Source: Nitrospinaceae bacterium (GTDB taxonomy: Bacteria; Nitrospinota; Nitrospinia; Nitrospinales; Nitrospinaceae). From it: 64,000 nucleotides of DNA. Location: assembly GCA_028278405.1 (NCBI GenBank), contig JANQEK010000041.1, positions 1 through 64,000 on the forward strand, in the 5' to 3' direction. Below the pieces are notes generated by a model. It had not been told where the DNA came from. It saw only the letters and a program-made list of their open reading frames with translations, and searched no databases. Numbering within the stretch: position 1 is the first letter of the stretch; every line of letters starts with the position of its first letter. Positions 42,902 to 52,396 of this stretch are shown piece by piece. A program made the position numbers and the translations under genes.

Positions 42902-43591
42902 ATGAAAATTCTGGTCATTGACAACGACAGCGAACGGTTCGGCACTATCAAGTCTCTGGAACACAACGGGCATTTGGTTCAGGCGACCGGGGCTTTATCT
43001 GATGTAGCAGAAGTTCTGGATCGATCCTTTTGTCAGATGCTGGTATTGGGTCCGGAGCAGGTTTCAGGCGATTCGCTCAAAGCGCTTTCCGAATGGCGGC
43101 AAGCTCTTGAAGGAGATATCTCTCCCCTGGTGGTGGGATTGGGAGTTCAACCGGATGCGGCGACTGGAATCGACCATGGGTTTTCCATTCCTTTTGACCA
43201 GGTAGATGTGATTGAATTGCCGGGTTTGAGCGGAGTCCCCTTGGAACCGGAGATCATCGATTATAATGCTGCCCTTGAAATTTGCGACGAAGACGAGGAG
43301 TTGCTTCGCGAAATCATGGGCATTTTTCTCAAGGACGGTCCCGGACGTATCGAACGGTTGAAAGATGGCATGAACAACAAAAATTGGAAAGCTGTTATGG
43401 AATCCGCTCACCTGATGAAAGGATCAGCCTTGAATCTGTCTGCGGGATCTTTCCGTCTTGCCACTTTAAACCTGGAGAAGGTTGCGGAAGCTGGGAATAC
43501 CGTTCTTATTCCCCTTTGGTTTGAGCAGGTGGTTTATGAATACGGGCGGTTGGAACAGCACATGAAGGATCTGGTCGGGGGTTCGTCGTAA
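42902..43591 (+). CDS. Degenerate receiver plus Hpt domain protein
   Basis: From ATG 42902 the 229-residue protein has a receiver-like N-terminal half (MKILVIDNDSERFG, acidic pair present) in which the phospho-acceptor Asp is missing (VLGPEQ at 48-53 where D is expected). An Hpt domain follows (about 120-225) with the phosphorylatable His at 170 (SAHLMKGSALNLSA). It may pass phosphate through the His while the receiver half serves as a docking or sensing domain. No histidine kinase is nearby. Confidence 0.75.
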   Translation: MKILVIDNDSERFGTIKSLEHNGHLVQATGALSDVAEVLDRSFCQMLVLGPEQVSGDSLKALSEWRQALEGDISPLVVGLGVQPDAATGIDHGFSIPFDQVDVIELPGLSGVPLEPEIIDYNAALEICDEDEELLREIMGIFLKDGPGRIERLKDGMNNKNWKAVMESAHLMKGSALNLSAGSFRLATLNLEKVAEAGNTVLIPLWFEQVVYEYGRLEQHMKDLVGGSS

Positions 43592-43764
43592 GCGCCATAA
43601 CCTGTTTTAATAAAAAGGTTTGTGGGTTGCTTCCATCTCGATGGTTTGAAAACACTTGCAACCACTTCCGGGAACGTGTAAAAAACTAAACTCTGTTCTA
43701 ATCCCGACGAATCAGATACAATAATTTCTTTCGTTGGAAATGTTTATCCGTTATGGAGGTTTAA

Positions 43765-44037
43765 TTGGCAAATCATAAGTCTGCTCTCAAACGCAATCGG
43801 CAGAATGAGAAACGCAGTGAGCGCAACCGGGGTCTCCGCACCCAGGTCAAAAGTCATATCAAAAAAGTGCTTACGGCTGTAGATCAGAAGAATGTAAAAG
43901 AAGCTCAGAAGAGTTTACTCGAAGCTGAAACGGTTATTGCGAAAGTGTCCAGCAAGGGAGTGCTTCATTCCCGTGCCGCGTCCCGTAAAATTTCCGGTCT
44001 CGCCAAAAAGGTTCATCAGCTATCATCCGCCGGCTGA
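43765..44037 (+). CDS. rpsT: 30S ribosomal protein S20
   Basis: The 90-residue protein starts with a TTG codon preceded by a strong ATGGAGG ribosome site. It begins MANHKSALKRNRQNEK, is very basic and helical, and ends SRKISGLAKKVHQLSSAG. The 3' end overlaps the convergent holA gene by 15 bases. Confidence 0.97.
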   Translation: MANHKSALKRNRQNEKRSERNRGLRTQVKSHIKKVLTAVDQKNVKEAQKSLLEAETVIAKVSSKGVLHSRAASRKISGLAKKVHQLSSAG

Positions 44038-45027
44038 GCATAACCGCAGCACCAGAGTTTCGAGAATTCCCTCCGGCGTTTTGCCGGAGCCTTTCAGTTC
44101 CCGATCCGCCCGGAACAAACTTCGAAAACCTTCCCGCAACTGTTGTTCGCTGAATTTTCCCGTATGACGCAAAGCCTGTTCGGCTTGAAAAGGCGCCACT
44201 CCCATTTTTTGTGCAATTCTTGAAGGCGGCGTGCCTGTGGTTTGGTGGTGCTTGACTTCCCAGATCAAACGAAACTGCCAGGCGATCATTCCCAGCAGTT
44301 GGACCGGTTGCTCGCCGTGCTCCAGGTGATTGCGCAGGATGCGCAGGGCCTTGGACGGGTTTTTGGCTTTTAAAGCATCAGTCAGATCAAATATTTTTTC
44401 GAGTTTGGTTTCTCCAACCACTTCCATCACGGCCTGCTCATCAATGGATTTGGTTTTTCCGTTGAAAGTGATGACCTTTTCCAGTTCGCCTGCCAGCAGA
44501 CCCGGTTTGGGTCCCACCCGTTCGACCATCAATCGTGCCGCTCCCGGGCTCAACGTGTGTCCCGATTCCTGGGCGCGTTTGCGGAGCCATGGTATCAGAG
44601 CTGCATCGCGGGGAGCGGTGCATTCTCCAGCGCCTTTGATTTTGGTTAAAGCTTTATAGATTTTCCGTTTGCGGTCGGCCTTGCGGGCAGTCAATACCAG
44701 GCAGGCGTCCGGCACGGGATCAGAGGTGTAATCGAGTAACGGCGGAACGTTGGTGTCGTCCCATTTGAATTCATCCACCCCGCGCACGATGACCAGTTTT
44801 TCTCCGCCAAAGAATGAAAGGGTTTTGCAGGCGCCGATCCATTCCTGTACCGAGCTGGTTTTCGCCTCAAAAGTTTCGAGATTAAAATCCCTGTTCTCGG
44901 GAGTGATCCAGCGTCGTGTCAGCGATCCGATCAACTCTCTCTGGAAAAAATCCTCTTCTCCGTAAAGAAAATATACCGGGTGTGTGGTGCCCGATTCGAG
45001 TTGTTGAATCAATTCCAATGCCGTCAC
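44023..45027 (-). CDS. holA: DNA polymerase III delta subunit
   Basis: The 334-residue delta subunit is the clamp-loader arm that opens the sliding clamp. It has the N-terminal AAA+-like fold (VYFLYGEEDFFQRELI) without a true Walker A and the C-terminal collar (HLEHGEQPVQLLGMIAWQFR). It is the third gene of leuS-lptE-holA, an order conserved in E. coli and relatives; the gap to lptE is 12 bases. The 3' end overlaps rpsT. Confidence 0.93.
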   Translation of the reverse strand: MTALELIQQLESGTTHPVYFLYGEEDFFQRELIGSLTRRWITPENRDFNLETFEAKTSSVQEWIGACKTLSFFGGEKLVIVRGVDEFKWDDTNVPPLLDYTSDPVPDACLVLTARKADRKRKIYKALTKIKGAGECTAPRDAALIPWLRKRAQESGHTLSPGAARLMVERVGPKPGLLAGELEKVITFNGKTKSIDEQAVMEVVGETKLEKIFDLTDALKAKNPSKALRILRNHLEHGEQPVQLLGMIAWQFRLIWEVKHHQTTGTPPSRIAQKMGVAPFQAEQALRHTGKFSEQQLREGFRSLFRADRELKGSGKTPEGILETLVLRLCSAGG

Positions 45028-45039
45028 GTTCGGCTCTCT

Positions 45040-45561
45040 TTAGAATTTGTCGTTGACCAGGCTGACCAGGCGTTGGGACAGCACACGGTAGGTTTGAATC
45101 AGGGCTTCCTGCCGCGCAATTTCAGACGTCGTCACAACTACATCCGCCTGGTAATCCCAGCGTGTTTTCAGTTTTTGCTTGAGGTAAGTCTTGTTTTTCA
45201 CCTGATCCTTAACCAGAACATCCGCTTCCAAATACACCCAATATTCAGTTGCGATATCAAACTGGTTGAAGGCAACAGCGCGAATCCAGTACTTGGTGAG
45301 AGTGCCGGTCATTACCAGATCAGCCCCGCTTTTGTCGTTCACCAACCGCAACCGTCCATCGGTGATGAATGCGCGCCTGAGAGTTTCGGTGAAAGGCCGC
45401 TGGATCGTGGGTTCTGCAGAAATATTTTCGAATACGGGAATGGAGATGGTCCTCAGGTGCGGTGGCAACTGGGTGACGCCCCGGCCGGCCATTTGATAAC
45501 CGCATCCCCACAAGGTCAGTGACAACAGTAAGCCAAACCATACCAGTTTACGGGCGATCAT
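45040..45561 (-). CDS. lptE: LPS-assembly lipoprotein LptE
   Basis: A 173-residue lipoprotein (signal ending LWGC, then GYQMAGRG) with the LptE signatures LPPHLRTISIPVFENIS and FTETLRRAFITDG. LptE plugs the LptD barrel and helps insert LPS into the outer membrane. It lies between leuS and holA with gaps of 10 and 12 bases. Its presence confirms a Gram-negative LPS pathway. Confidence 0.92.
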   Translation of the reverse strand: MIARKLVWFGLLLSLTLWGCGYQMAGRGVTQLPPHLRTISIPVFENISAEPTIQRPFTETLRRAFITDGRLRLVNDKSGADLVMTGTLTKYWIRAVAFNQFDIATEYWVYLEADVLVKDQVKNKTYLKQKLKTRWDYQADVVVTTSEIARQEALIQTYRVLSQRLVSLVNDKF

Positions 45562-45571
45562 ATGTTCTCCC

Positions 45572-48088
45572 TTATTTCACGACGATGTTGATCAGTTTTT
45601 TGGGAACCACGATGACTTTTTTAACTTCTTTGCCATTTGTCCATTCCTGGATACGCGGGTCCCCCAGACTTTTTGCTTTAAGCGACTCCTCGTCAATGCT
45701 GGAGGGCACGGACAGTTTTTGCCGTACCTTGCCGTTCACTTGAACAACGATTTCGATTTCATCGGCCTTGAGAAATTCTTCATTGTGCTTCGGCCAGGCG
45801 GTTTGATGGGTGGTTTCCGAATGACCCATCCGTTGCCACATCTCTTCGGCGATATGCGGGGCGAACGGCGCGAGCAGTAAAATCAATGTGTCCATGGCTT
45901 CCTTGAGAAGAAAGCAACCCAGAACCGGCGGCTCCTCATGTTCATCCCACCATTCCCGGAAAGTATACAGATGATTTACAAACTCCATGATTGCGGCGAT
46001 GGCAGTGTTGAACTGCATGCGCTTTTCAATATCTTCCGTGACACGCTTGATTGCAGTATGGATCTGGCGCCGCAGCTCCTTCAACTCTTTCGTAAGCTCT
46101 TCCGGAAAGTCATCTCCCAGGGAATCCTTATCGAAGGGCATTACCCGTAGGAAGTTGACCATTTCGTCAAACAAACGCCATACGCGTTTCAAAAATCGTG
46201 AGCTGCCTTCGACTCCCTGATCGCTCCACTCCAATTGCTTGGTGGGAGGTGCGGCAAACAGGATGAACAACCGTGCCGTGTCCGCACCGTAGCGACCGAT
46301 GATGTGGTCCGGATCCACCACATTGCCTTTCGATTTAGACATCTTTGCGCCGTCCTTGATCACCATACCCTGCGTTAACAGGTGGGCAAACGGCTCCTTC
46401 GATTCGATGAGTTCCAGATCGCGGAACACCTGGTGAAAAAACCGCGAATACAAAAGATGCAGAATGGCATGCTCGATACCGCCGATGTACTGATCCACCG
46501 GCATCCAGTACTGTACGCTTTTTTTCGAAAACGCTTCTTTATCGTTATGCGGCGAGGTGAAGCGATCGAAATACCATGACGAACAGATAAAGGTGTCGAG
46601 GGTATCGGTCTCGCGTTTCGCCGGTGCTTTGCATTTCGGGCAGGGCACATTGATAAACGAATCGAGCGACTTGAGGGGAGACTGGCCTTTGTCTCCCAGT
46701 TGTGCATCGAGCGGTAGAATCACCGGCAGGTCTTCGTAAGGCACCGGCACAGTGCCGCATTTTTCGCAGAAGATGATCGGCACCGGAGTTCCCCAGTAAC
46801 GCTGACGGGAAACCCCCCAGTCGCGCAGGCGAAACTGGACCGTCGCTTTGCCGATGTTGTTCGATTGTAAATGCTCGCAGACCTTCTGTTTGGCTTCGTC
46901 CCCTGCCAGACCGTCGAACGTGCCGGACTGGGTCATGGGACCCAACTCGGTCATGGCTTCCTTCAAGTCGTCGGCATTCGTATTGCCGTCGGGCGGCAGG
47001 ATGACCACGCGAATGGGCAGTTTATATTTCTTGGCGAATTCGAAATCGCGGTGATCGTGCGCCGGTACGGACATGATGGCGCCGGTGCCGTAATCCATGA
47101 GTACGAAGTTGGCCGTCCACACCGGAAGGGTCTCGCCGTTCAGCGGATTGACGGCGTACGCCCCGGTAAAGACACCGAGCTTTTCGCCGCCCTCGCTGGT
47201 GCGGTCGATCTTGTCCTGGGATTTCACCTTCTTAATAAAGGTATCAATCGCTTTTTCCTGTTCCGTCCCACGCGACAGGGAATGCGTCAGCGGATGTTCC
47301 GGCGCCAGCACCATGAAGGTTGCTCCGTACAGCGTGTCCGGGCGAGTGGTGAACACCGTGATGGATTCCTTCGCATCTTTGATTTGGAAATTGACTTCGG
47401 CGCCATAGCTCTTGCCGATCCAGTTGGATTGCATGGTCAGTACCTGCTCCGGCCATCCCTGTTCCAAATCTTTAAGACCTTCAAGCAGGCGGTCGGCGTA
47501 ATCCGTGATTTTGAAAAACCAGCCTTCCTGCAGTTTGGTGATCACCTCGTTGTCACACCGCCAGCACAGGCCGTCCACCACCTGCTCGTTGGCCAGTACC
47601 GTGTTGCAGGATTCACACCAGTTGACCTCGGAGTTTTTGCGGTAGACAAGACCGCGTTCCAGAAATTTTAAAAAACACCATTGGTTCCATTGGTAATACT
47701 CCGGTTCGCAGGTGGCGATTTCCCGGTCCCAATCGTAACTGAGTCCGAGTCGCTTGATCTGTTCGGTCATTGCTTTAATATTCGCATGCGTCCAGGTATT
47801 GGGATGGGACTTGTTCTGGATCGCCGCATTTTCCGCAGGCATGCCAAACGAATCCCACCCGATCGGATGCAGGACGTTGTACCCTTTCATCCATTTGAAA
47901 CGGGCAAGAGCATCGCCGATGGTGTAGTTGCGTACATGGCCCATGTGGATGCGGCCGGAGGGATAGGGGAACATCTCCAACAGATAATACTTTTCCTTTG
48001 AGGGGTCATCTTTCACCTGGAAGGATTTCTCATTTTCCCAATGTTGCTGCCACTTGGCTTCGATGGTTTTGGGATCGTAATCCGGCAT
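45572..48088 (-). CDS. leuS: Leucyl-tRNA synthetase
   Basis: An 838-residue class I synthetase. HIGH motif PYPSGRIHMGHVRNY (about 37-50), the editing domain with the T-rich region FTTRPDTLYGATF, the KMSKS motif KMSKSKGNVVDPD, and two Cys-pair zinc sites (CESCNTVL/CWRC and CEKCGTVP/CPKCKAP). Full-length family member, first gene of the leuS-lptE-holA operon; the promoter must lie in the 48089-48200 gap shared with the symporter gene. Confidence 0.97.
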   Translation of the reverse strand: MPDYDPKTIEAKWQQHWENEKSFQVKDDPSKEKYYLLEMFPYPSGRIHMGHVRNYTIGDALARFKWMKGYNVLHPIGWDSFGMPAENAAIQNKSHPNTWTHANIKAMTEQIKRLGLSYDWDREIATCEPEYYQWNQWCFLKFLERGLVYRKNSEVNWCESCNTVLANEQVVDGLCWRCDNEVITKLQEGWFFKITDYADRLLEGLKDLEQGWPEQVLTMQSNWIGKSYGAEVNFQIKDAKESITVFTTRPDTLYGATFMVLAPEHPLTHSLSRGTEQEKAIDTFIKKVKSQDKIDRTSEGGEKLGVFTGAYAVNPLNGETLPVWTANFVLMDYGTGAIMSVPAHDHRDFEFAKKYKLPIRVVILPPDGNTNADDLKEAMTELGPMTQSGTFDGLAGDEAKQKVCEHLQSNNIGKATVQFRLRDWGVSRQRYWGTPVPIIFCEKCGTVPVPYEDLPVILPLDAQLGDKGQSPLKSLDSFINVPCPKCKAPAKRETDTLDTFICSSWYFDRFTSPHNDKEAFSKKSVQYWMPVDQYIGGIEHAILHLLYSRFFHQVFRDLELIESKEPFAHLLTQGMVIKDGAKMSKSKGNVVDPDHIIGRYGADTARLFILFAAPPTKQLEWSDQGVEGSSRFLKRVWRLFDEMVNFLRVMPFDKDSLGDDFPEELTKELKELRRQIHTAIKRVTEDIEKRMQFNTAIAAIMEFVNHLYTFREWWDEHEEPPVLGCFLLKEAMDTLILLLAPFAPHIAEEMWQRMGHSETTHQTAWPKHNEEFLKADEIEIVVQVNGKVRQKLSVPSSIDEESLKAKSLGDPRIQEWTNGKEVKKVIVVPKKLINIVVK

Positions 48089-48215
48089 GGGTATGAATTC
48101 CTCAGGGGTTGGAGCGTTCAGTCAGAACGCCGTAGTGTAGCGAAAATTCCGCTAATAATCCACCGGACTTCAAGATGGGGTTTTGCGTTGTCCGTCAATG
48201 CCTTACAATATTACT

Positions 48216-49685
48216 ATGACCGAATTGTCCGGTGTCATCAGCGTTGTTTTTATCTTGTATGTGATCCTGATGCTGGGGATCGGCTGGGTGACGTCGCGCA
48301 AGGCGACTTCGCCTTCCCAGTTCTTCCTGGCGGACCGGTCGCTCAAGGCCTGGGTGACGGCGGTGTCCTCCACCGCTTCATCGGAAAGCGCCTGGGCGGT
48401 CCTGGGTACAGTGGGTCTCGTTTATAAGGAAGGACTGGCCGCCATCTGGTTCCTGCCGGGATGCCTCCTGGGTTACGCCGTCAACTGGATGTTCCTTGCC
48501 GAACGGTTACGCAAACATTCGCACGAAACCCACGCCATCACCATTCCCGATTATCTGGAAGCCCATTTTAAAGACACAACGAACGTGCTCCGCCTGATTT
48601 CCGTGGTCATTATTTTCGCTTGCATGATGGCTTACGTGGGTGCTCAGTTCGCCGCCATCGGCAAGACCTTCGACGCCATCTTCGGTGTGCCTCATCATGT
48701 CAGCATCCCCATCGGTGCCGCCATCATTATTTTGTACACGATGCTGGGTGGTTTTCTGGCGGTGGCGTGGACCGACTTCGTTCAGGGTCTCATCATGGTG
48801 TTCGGTTTGGTGATGTTGTCCATCGTGGCACTGGTGAGCCTCGGTGGGTTCGGCGGCATGTTTGAACACTTGAGTCAGTCGCATCCGCAGACGCTGGACT
48901 GGATGGGTGACCGAACCGTGGCAGGCTTTTTCGGATTCATGATCGGCCTGCTCGGCATCGGCCTGGGTTATCCGGGACAACCGCATGTGTTGAACCGCTA
49001 CATGGCCGCGAAGGATACCCAGGTAATTCGTCACGGACTCTGGATCGCCCTGGGTTGGGGACTGCTGGTTTACGGGTCATCGATTCTGCTTGGTTTGTGC
49101 GGACACGCGCTGTTTCCTGGATTAGATGATCCCGAACATTTGTTTCCGAAAGCGGCAGATGCGTTGCTTCCCACGGTAGTTTCGGCGGTGGTGTTGACGG
49201 GCGTGCTGGCGGCGATTATGTCCACGGTGTCCGCGCAGATCATCGTCGCTGCGTCCGCCGTAGCGCATGATGTTTATACCAAAATGATCAGCCGTGACAT
49301 GACCCACAAGCAAATCATCCTCATCAGCCGTATGACCATTTTGCTGTTAGGTATCGGCGCGATGATCATCTCTCTGTTGAAGGTAAAAGTAATTTTCTGG
49401 TTTGTGTTGCTGGCGTGGTCGGGGTTGGGAGCGAGTTTCGGTCCGGTGATCCTGTTCACGTTGTATTCCAAGCAAGTGACACGGGCGGGAGCCATCGCCG
49501 GCATGATTACGGGATTCGGCACGACATTGATCTGGAAAGTCTCAGGTTGGTCCGATTCGATGATTTATGAATTGGTGCCGGCGTTTCTTTTGGCGTCACT
49601 GGCGGTCTGGGGTGTCAGCCGATGGACTATAGATAAAGCGGCTGAAACTACCGGGATAATTCGGGAAGCGGACGAATCCCCCTGA
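48216..49685 (+). CDS. Sodium:solute symporter (SSS family)
   Basis: From ATG 48216 the protein has 489 residues and about 13 helices in the LeuT-like fold, with RKATSPSQFFLADRSLKAW, SSTASSESAWAVLGTVGLVY and YTMLGGFLAVAWTDFVQG, the helix pattern of PutP-like symporters. The solute is probably a small organic acid or amino acid carried with Na+. A TACAAT box six bases before the ATG and the lack of a ribosome site suggest a leaderless start; ATG 48198 is the alternative. Confidence 0.85.
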   Translation: MTELSGVISVVFILYVILMLGIGWVTSRKATSPSQFFLADRSLKAWVTAVSSTASSESAWAVLGTVGLVYKEGLAAIWFLPGCLLGYAVNWMFLAERLRKHSHETHAITIPDYLEAHFKDTTNVLRLISVVIIFACMMAYVGAQFAAIGKTFDAIFGVPHHVSIPIGAAIIILYTMLGGFLAVAWTDFVQGLIMVFGLVMLSIVALVSLGGFGGMFEHLSQSHPQTLDWMGDRTVAGFFGFMIGLLGIGLGYPGQPHVLNRYMAAKDTQVIRHGLWIALGWGLLVYGSSILLGLCGHALFPGLDDPEHLFPKAADALLPTVVSAVVLTGVLAAIMSTVSAQIIVAASAVAHDVYTKMISRDMTHKQIILISRMTILLLGIGAMIISLLKVKVIFWFVLLAWSGLGASFGPVILFTLYSKQVTRAGAIAGMITGFGTTLIWKVSGWSDSMIYELVPAFLLASLAVWGVSRWTIDKAAETTGIIREADESP

Positions 49686-49699
49686 GAAAGAGATCAGCC

Positions 49700-51067
49700 T
49701 TACTTCAAAATCGCTACGATATATTTGGCGATCTCGAGAGCGGAGCCTCTTTTGCTTTGCACGTAAGCGGCGGCTTTTTTGTGGAGTTGGGGAAGTTCTT
49801 CGGCTTGCATCAGCAATTTTCTCACCACGGCAAACAAATTCTGATCGTCGGATACGGGAAACGCCAGCCCCTGGGTCTTCAGTTCGCCGGCGGTTTTCTG
49901 GTTATTTTCAATATAAGGTCCGTGTAGAACCGGTTTGCCCTGAGCGACCGGTTCCAGAAGGTTATGGCCTCCGCCGGGAGGGAACAGGCTTCTACCGACG
50001 AATGCTATATCGGCGATGGAATATACTTTGGCCAGTTCCCCGTGTGTGTCGAGCAATACGATGTTGGTTGAAAGTTTGGCACGCGGATCAATTTTTGACC
50101 GCAAAACGAATTTAATATTTTCCTTTTCAAGGTATTTAGCGATTTCCCCAACACGTTCCAGCCTTCGTGGAGCGATCACCATGGAGAGCTTGGGGAATTT
50201 CCGGCACAGCTTCAAGTAAGCGTTGACGCAAACCTTTTCCTCTCCTTCATGGGTGCTCCCTGCGACCCACACCTGTCCGTCACGCGGGAATCGGAATCGT
50301 TCGAGGATGCGGATCCGTTCTGCCTGCTGAACGATTTGCAAGGCGTCGAACTTGGTGTCTCCGACGATACGTACACGTTGTGGCGGCGCTCCCAGGTTCT
50401 GAATCGTGGTGCGTCCGCGTTCACTTTGCATACAAATGACTGCAAACGATTGCAACAGGGGTTTGACCATGGTGGCAATCTGTTTGTAACGGGCCTGGGA
50501 TTTTTCCGAAATTCTTCCGTTGAACACCATGGGGGGGATACGCCGTTCTTTCAAGCTCATGAGCATACTGGGCCAGAACCCGGTATCGGTGAGAACGTAT
50601 AAATCCGGCTTGATTCGATCCAGTGCCCGGTTGATGAACGGCCAGGAGTCCAGGGGATGAAAAAAGATGTGGTCTACAAATGGCAGCATCCGTTGGGCGG
50701 CGTCATAGCCGGCATCGGTGGTGACCGAAACCGCAAGAGCGATGCTGGGACGTTTCTCGTGGATGATTTTGAGGACCGGCGCAGCGCCGTTGACTTCTCC
50801 CAGAGACAGGGCATGCAGCCAGACCAGTTTCTGTCCGGGTTTTTTTTCTACCTTGGGTACCCAGCCGAAATGATGTTTAAGACCTCGCCGTTTTTTCCCG
50901 GTGACCAGGGAATACACCGTGAAAGCAGGCATCAAGACAAAAGAAGCGATTCTGGAGACAAATTTAAGAACCCTGATTTTTTTGCCTGCCTTGGCGCTCT
51001 TGTTTCTTTTTTGAGTTCCGGTTCCCCTGTTGTTTGCCGGTTGCTTGGATGGGGCTTTCATGTTCAA
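49700..51067 (-). CDS. WaaA-like Kdo transferase paralog, altered active-site region
   Basis: A 455-residue member of the WaaA/KdtA GT30 family with a basic N-terminal extension (about 40 residues) and a membrane helix. HALSLGEVNG keeps the catalytic Glu (E91), and GGHNLLEPVAQGKPVLHGP is intact. The normally invariant METELWPN motif is LTDTGFWPS (D161, G163), so both Glu are changed. It overlaps the end of the intact paralog upstream (ATGA). It may act on another sugar or be a non-canonical Kdo transferase. Confidence 0.8.
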   Translation of the reverse strand: MNMKAPSKQPANNRGTGTQKRNKSAKAGKKIRVLKFVSRIASFVLMPAFTVYSLVTGKKRRGLKHHFGWVPKVEKKPGQKLVWLHALSLGEVNGAAPVLKIIHEKRPSIALAVSVTTDAGYDAAQRMLPFVDHIFFHPLDSWPFINRALDRIKPDLYVLTDTGFWPSMLMSLKERRIPPMVFNGRISEKSQARYKQIATMVKPLLQSFAVICMQSERGRTTIQNLGAPPQRVRIVGDTKFDALQIVQQAERIRILERFRFPRDGQVWVAGSTHEGEEKVCVNAYLKLCRKFPKLSMVIAPRRLERVGEIAKYLEKENIKFVLRSKIDPRAKLSTNIVLLDTHGELAKVYSIADIAFVGRSLFPPGGGHNLLEPVAQGKPVLHGPYIENNQKTAGELKTQGLAFPVSDDQNLFAVVRKLLMQAEELPQLHKKAAAYVQSKRGSALEIAKYIVAILK

Positions 51068-52332
51068 GTTGGATTTCCTTTTTCTACGAGCGATTCGATC
51101 AGATCCAGGTTGCGGTTAACTGCTCCCTTTTGCCGCCGGACCGCTTCCGCAGCGAGAGCGCCGCGCTTTAAGATTTCTTTCGGGTCGCTCAGCAATGTTT
51201 CCAATACAGACGTCAAATCCTCCGGCCGGTCGATTTGAATACCGCCTCCGGATTCGGTCAGTAATCGGGCTTCCTCTTCGAAGTTGCCCATGTGCCGACC
51301 GTAAATTACCGGCAATCCTAAAATTGCAGGTTCGAGGATATTGTGCCCACCATGATTGGGATCGAATCCTCCGCCCACAAAGGCGACCTGCCCCTGACGG
51401 TAGTAATCGTTCAACACGCCCAAAGCATCCACCAGCAGGACGGGCGATGTCCAATCGTCCGCGAAATCCTTCCGCTCTGAATGGAGCATGACCGACAATC
51501 CCGCGTTTTTCAAAATGTTTGCCACTTCAGGGCACCGCTGCACATGCCGGGGTGCGACTATGAACTTATAGTCTAAAGGGTTTTGGCTCAATTGAGAAAT
51601 GGCTTTTGCCACGGCGGCTTCCTCACCCGGCCGGGTGGAACCAAAAATAACAGTGATTTCATTAAGTTGCGTTGGTCTGGGAGCACGATCCTCATCGGCG
51701 ACAAGCCCGTCGAATTTAACATTACCGGTTACCTGGATTCGGGCCGGATCGATGCCCAATTGCTGAAGGCGGTTCGCTTCCGCCTGGGCACGCATGGAAA
51801 ACAGGGAGATCGGTTTGGTGATCCAAATAAACCAGGGCTTCAGTTTCCGGTAGCGGGTAAAGGATTTGGCCGACAGACGTCCGTTGGTCAGGAGTACGGG
51901 AATTCTTTTCTGCGAGCAGGCGTGGAGCAGGTTGGGCCAGTATTCCGCTTCGATCAGAATCAGGATTGCCGGGTCCAGCCGTTTCAGCAGGGGAAGGATA
52001 AGAAAGGACAAATCCAGCGGTAGCCGGAACACGGGGCACTCCAGTATTTTTTTTGCCAGCTCAAATCCCGTTGCTGTGAAGGTGGACAAAACAACCGGAC
52101 GGTTCGGCAGACGTTGTTGCAAAGCCCGAACCAGCAGTTCCGCCGCCCGCACCTCGCCTACGGAAGACGCATGAACCCAGAGACATCCCGTTTGCTGGGG
52201 GATGGATTTCCATTGACGCGTTCTTTGAATGATCTCGGAACGGAACGACGAGTCCAGCCCCATGCGGATGATCCAGTAGGGAGAAGTCAGTAGAAGGGCG
52301 GTGGCTATGATAATATTGTATGCGAACTTCAT
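51064..52332 (-). CDS. waaA: 3-deoxy-D-manno-octulosonic acid transferase
   Basis: The 422-residue protein adds Kdo from CMP-Kdo to lipid IVA at the inner membrane. An N-terminal helix, HASSVGEVRAAE (catalytic E60), IEAEYWPNLL (E128/E130) and GGHNILEPAILGLPVIYG are all present. It is the first gene of a two-gene unit with the altered paralog, whose start overlaps its stop by four bases. lpxK starts divergently about 65 bases away. Confidence 0.9.
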   Translation of the reverse strand: MKFAYNIIIATALLLTSPYWIIRMGLDSSFRSEIIQRTRQWKSIPQQTGCLWVHASSVGEVRAAELLVRALQQRLPNRPVVLSTFTATGFELAKKILECPVFRLPLDLSFLILPLLKRLDPAILILIEAEYWPNLLHACSQKRIPVLLTNGRLSAKSFTRYRKLKPWFIWITKPISLFSMRAQAEANRLQQLGIDPARIQVTGNVKFDGLVADEDRAPRPTQLNEITVIFGSTRPGEEAAVAKAISQLSQNPLDYKFIVAPRHVQRCPEVANILKNAGLSVMLHSERKDFADDWTSPVLLVDALGVLNDYYRQGQVAFVGGGFDPNHGGHNILEPAILGLPVIYGRHMGNFEEEARLLTESGGGIQIDRPEDLTSVLETLLSDPKEILKRGALAAEAVRRQKGAVNRNLDLIESLVEKGNPT

Positions 52333-52396
52333 TATTAATGATTATAAACCAGACACGGACCATCTGCATGGAGAGAAAGGAGAGCGGAAAAATTCC

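Noticed and set aside
46871-47671. A 266-codon plus-strand frame inside leuS
   Set aside because: Antisense to a full-length, well conserved synthetase gene with intact motifs.
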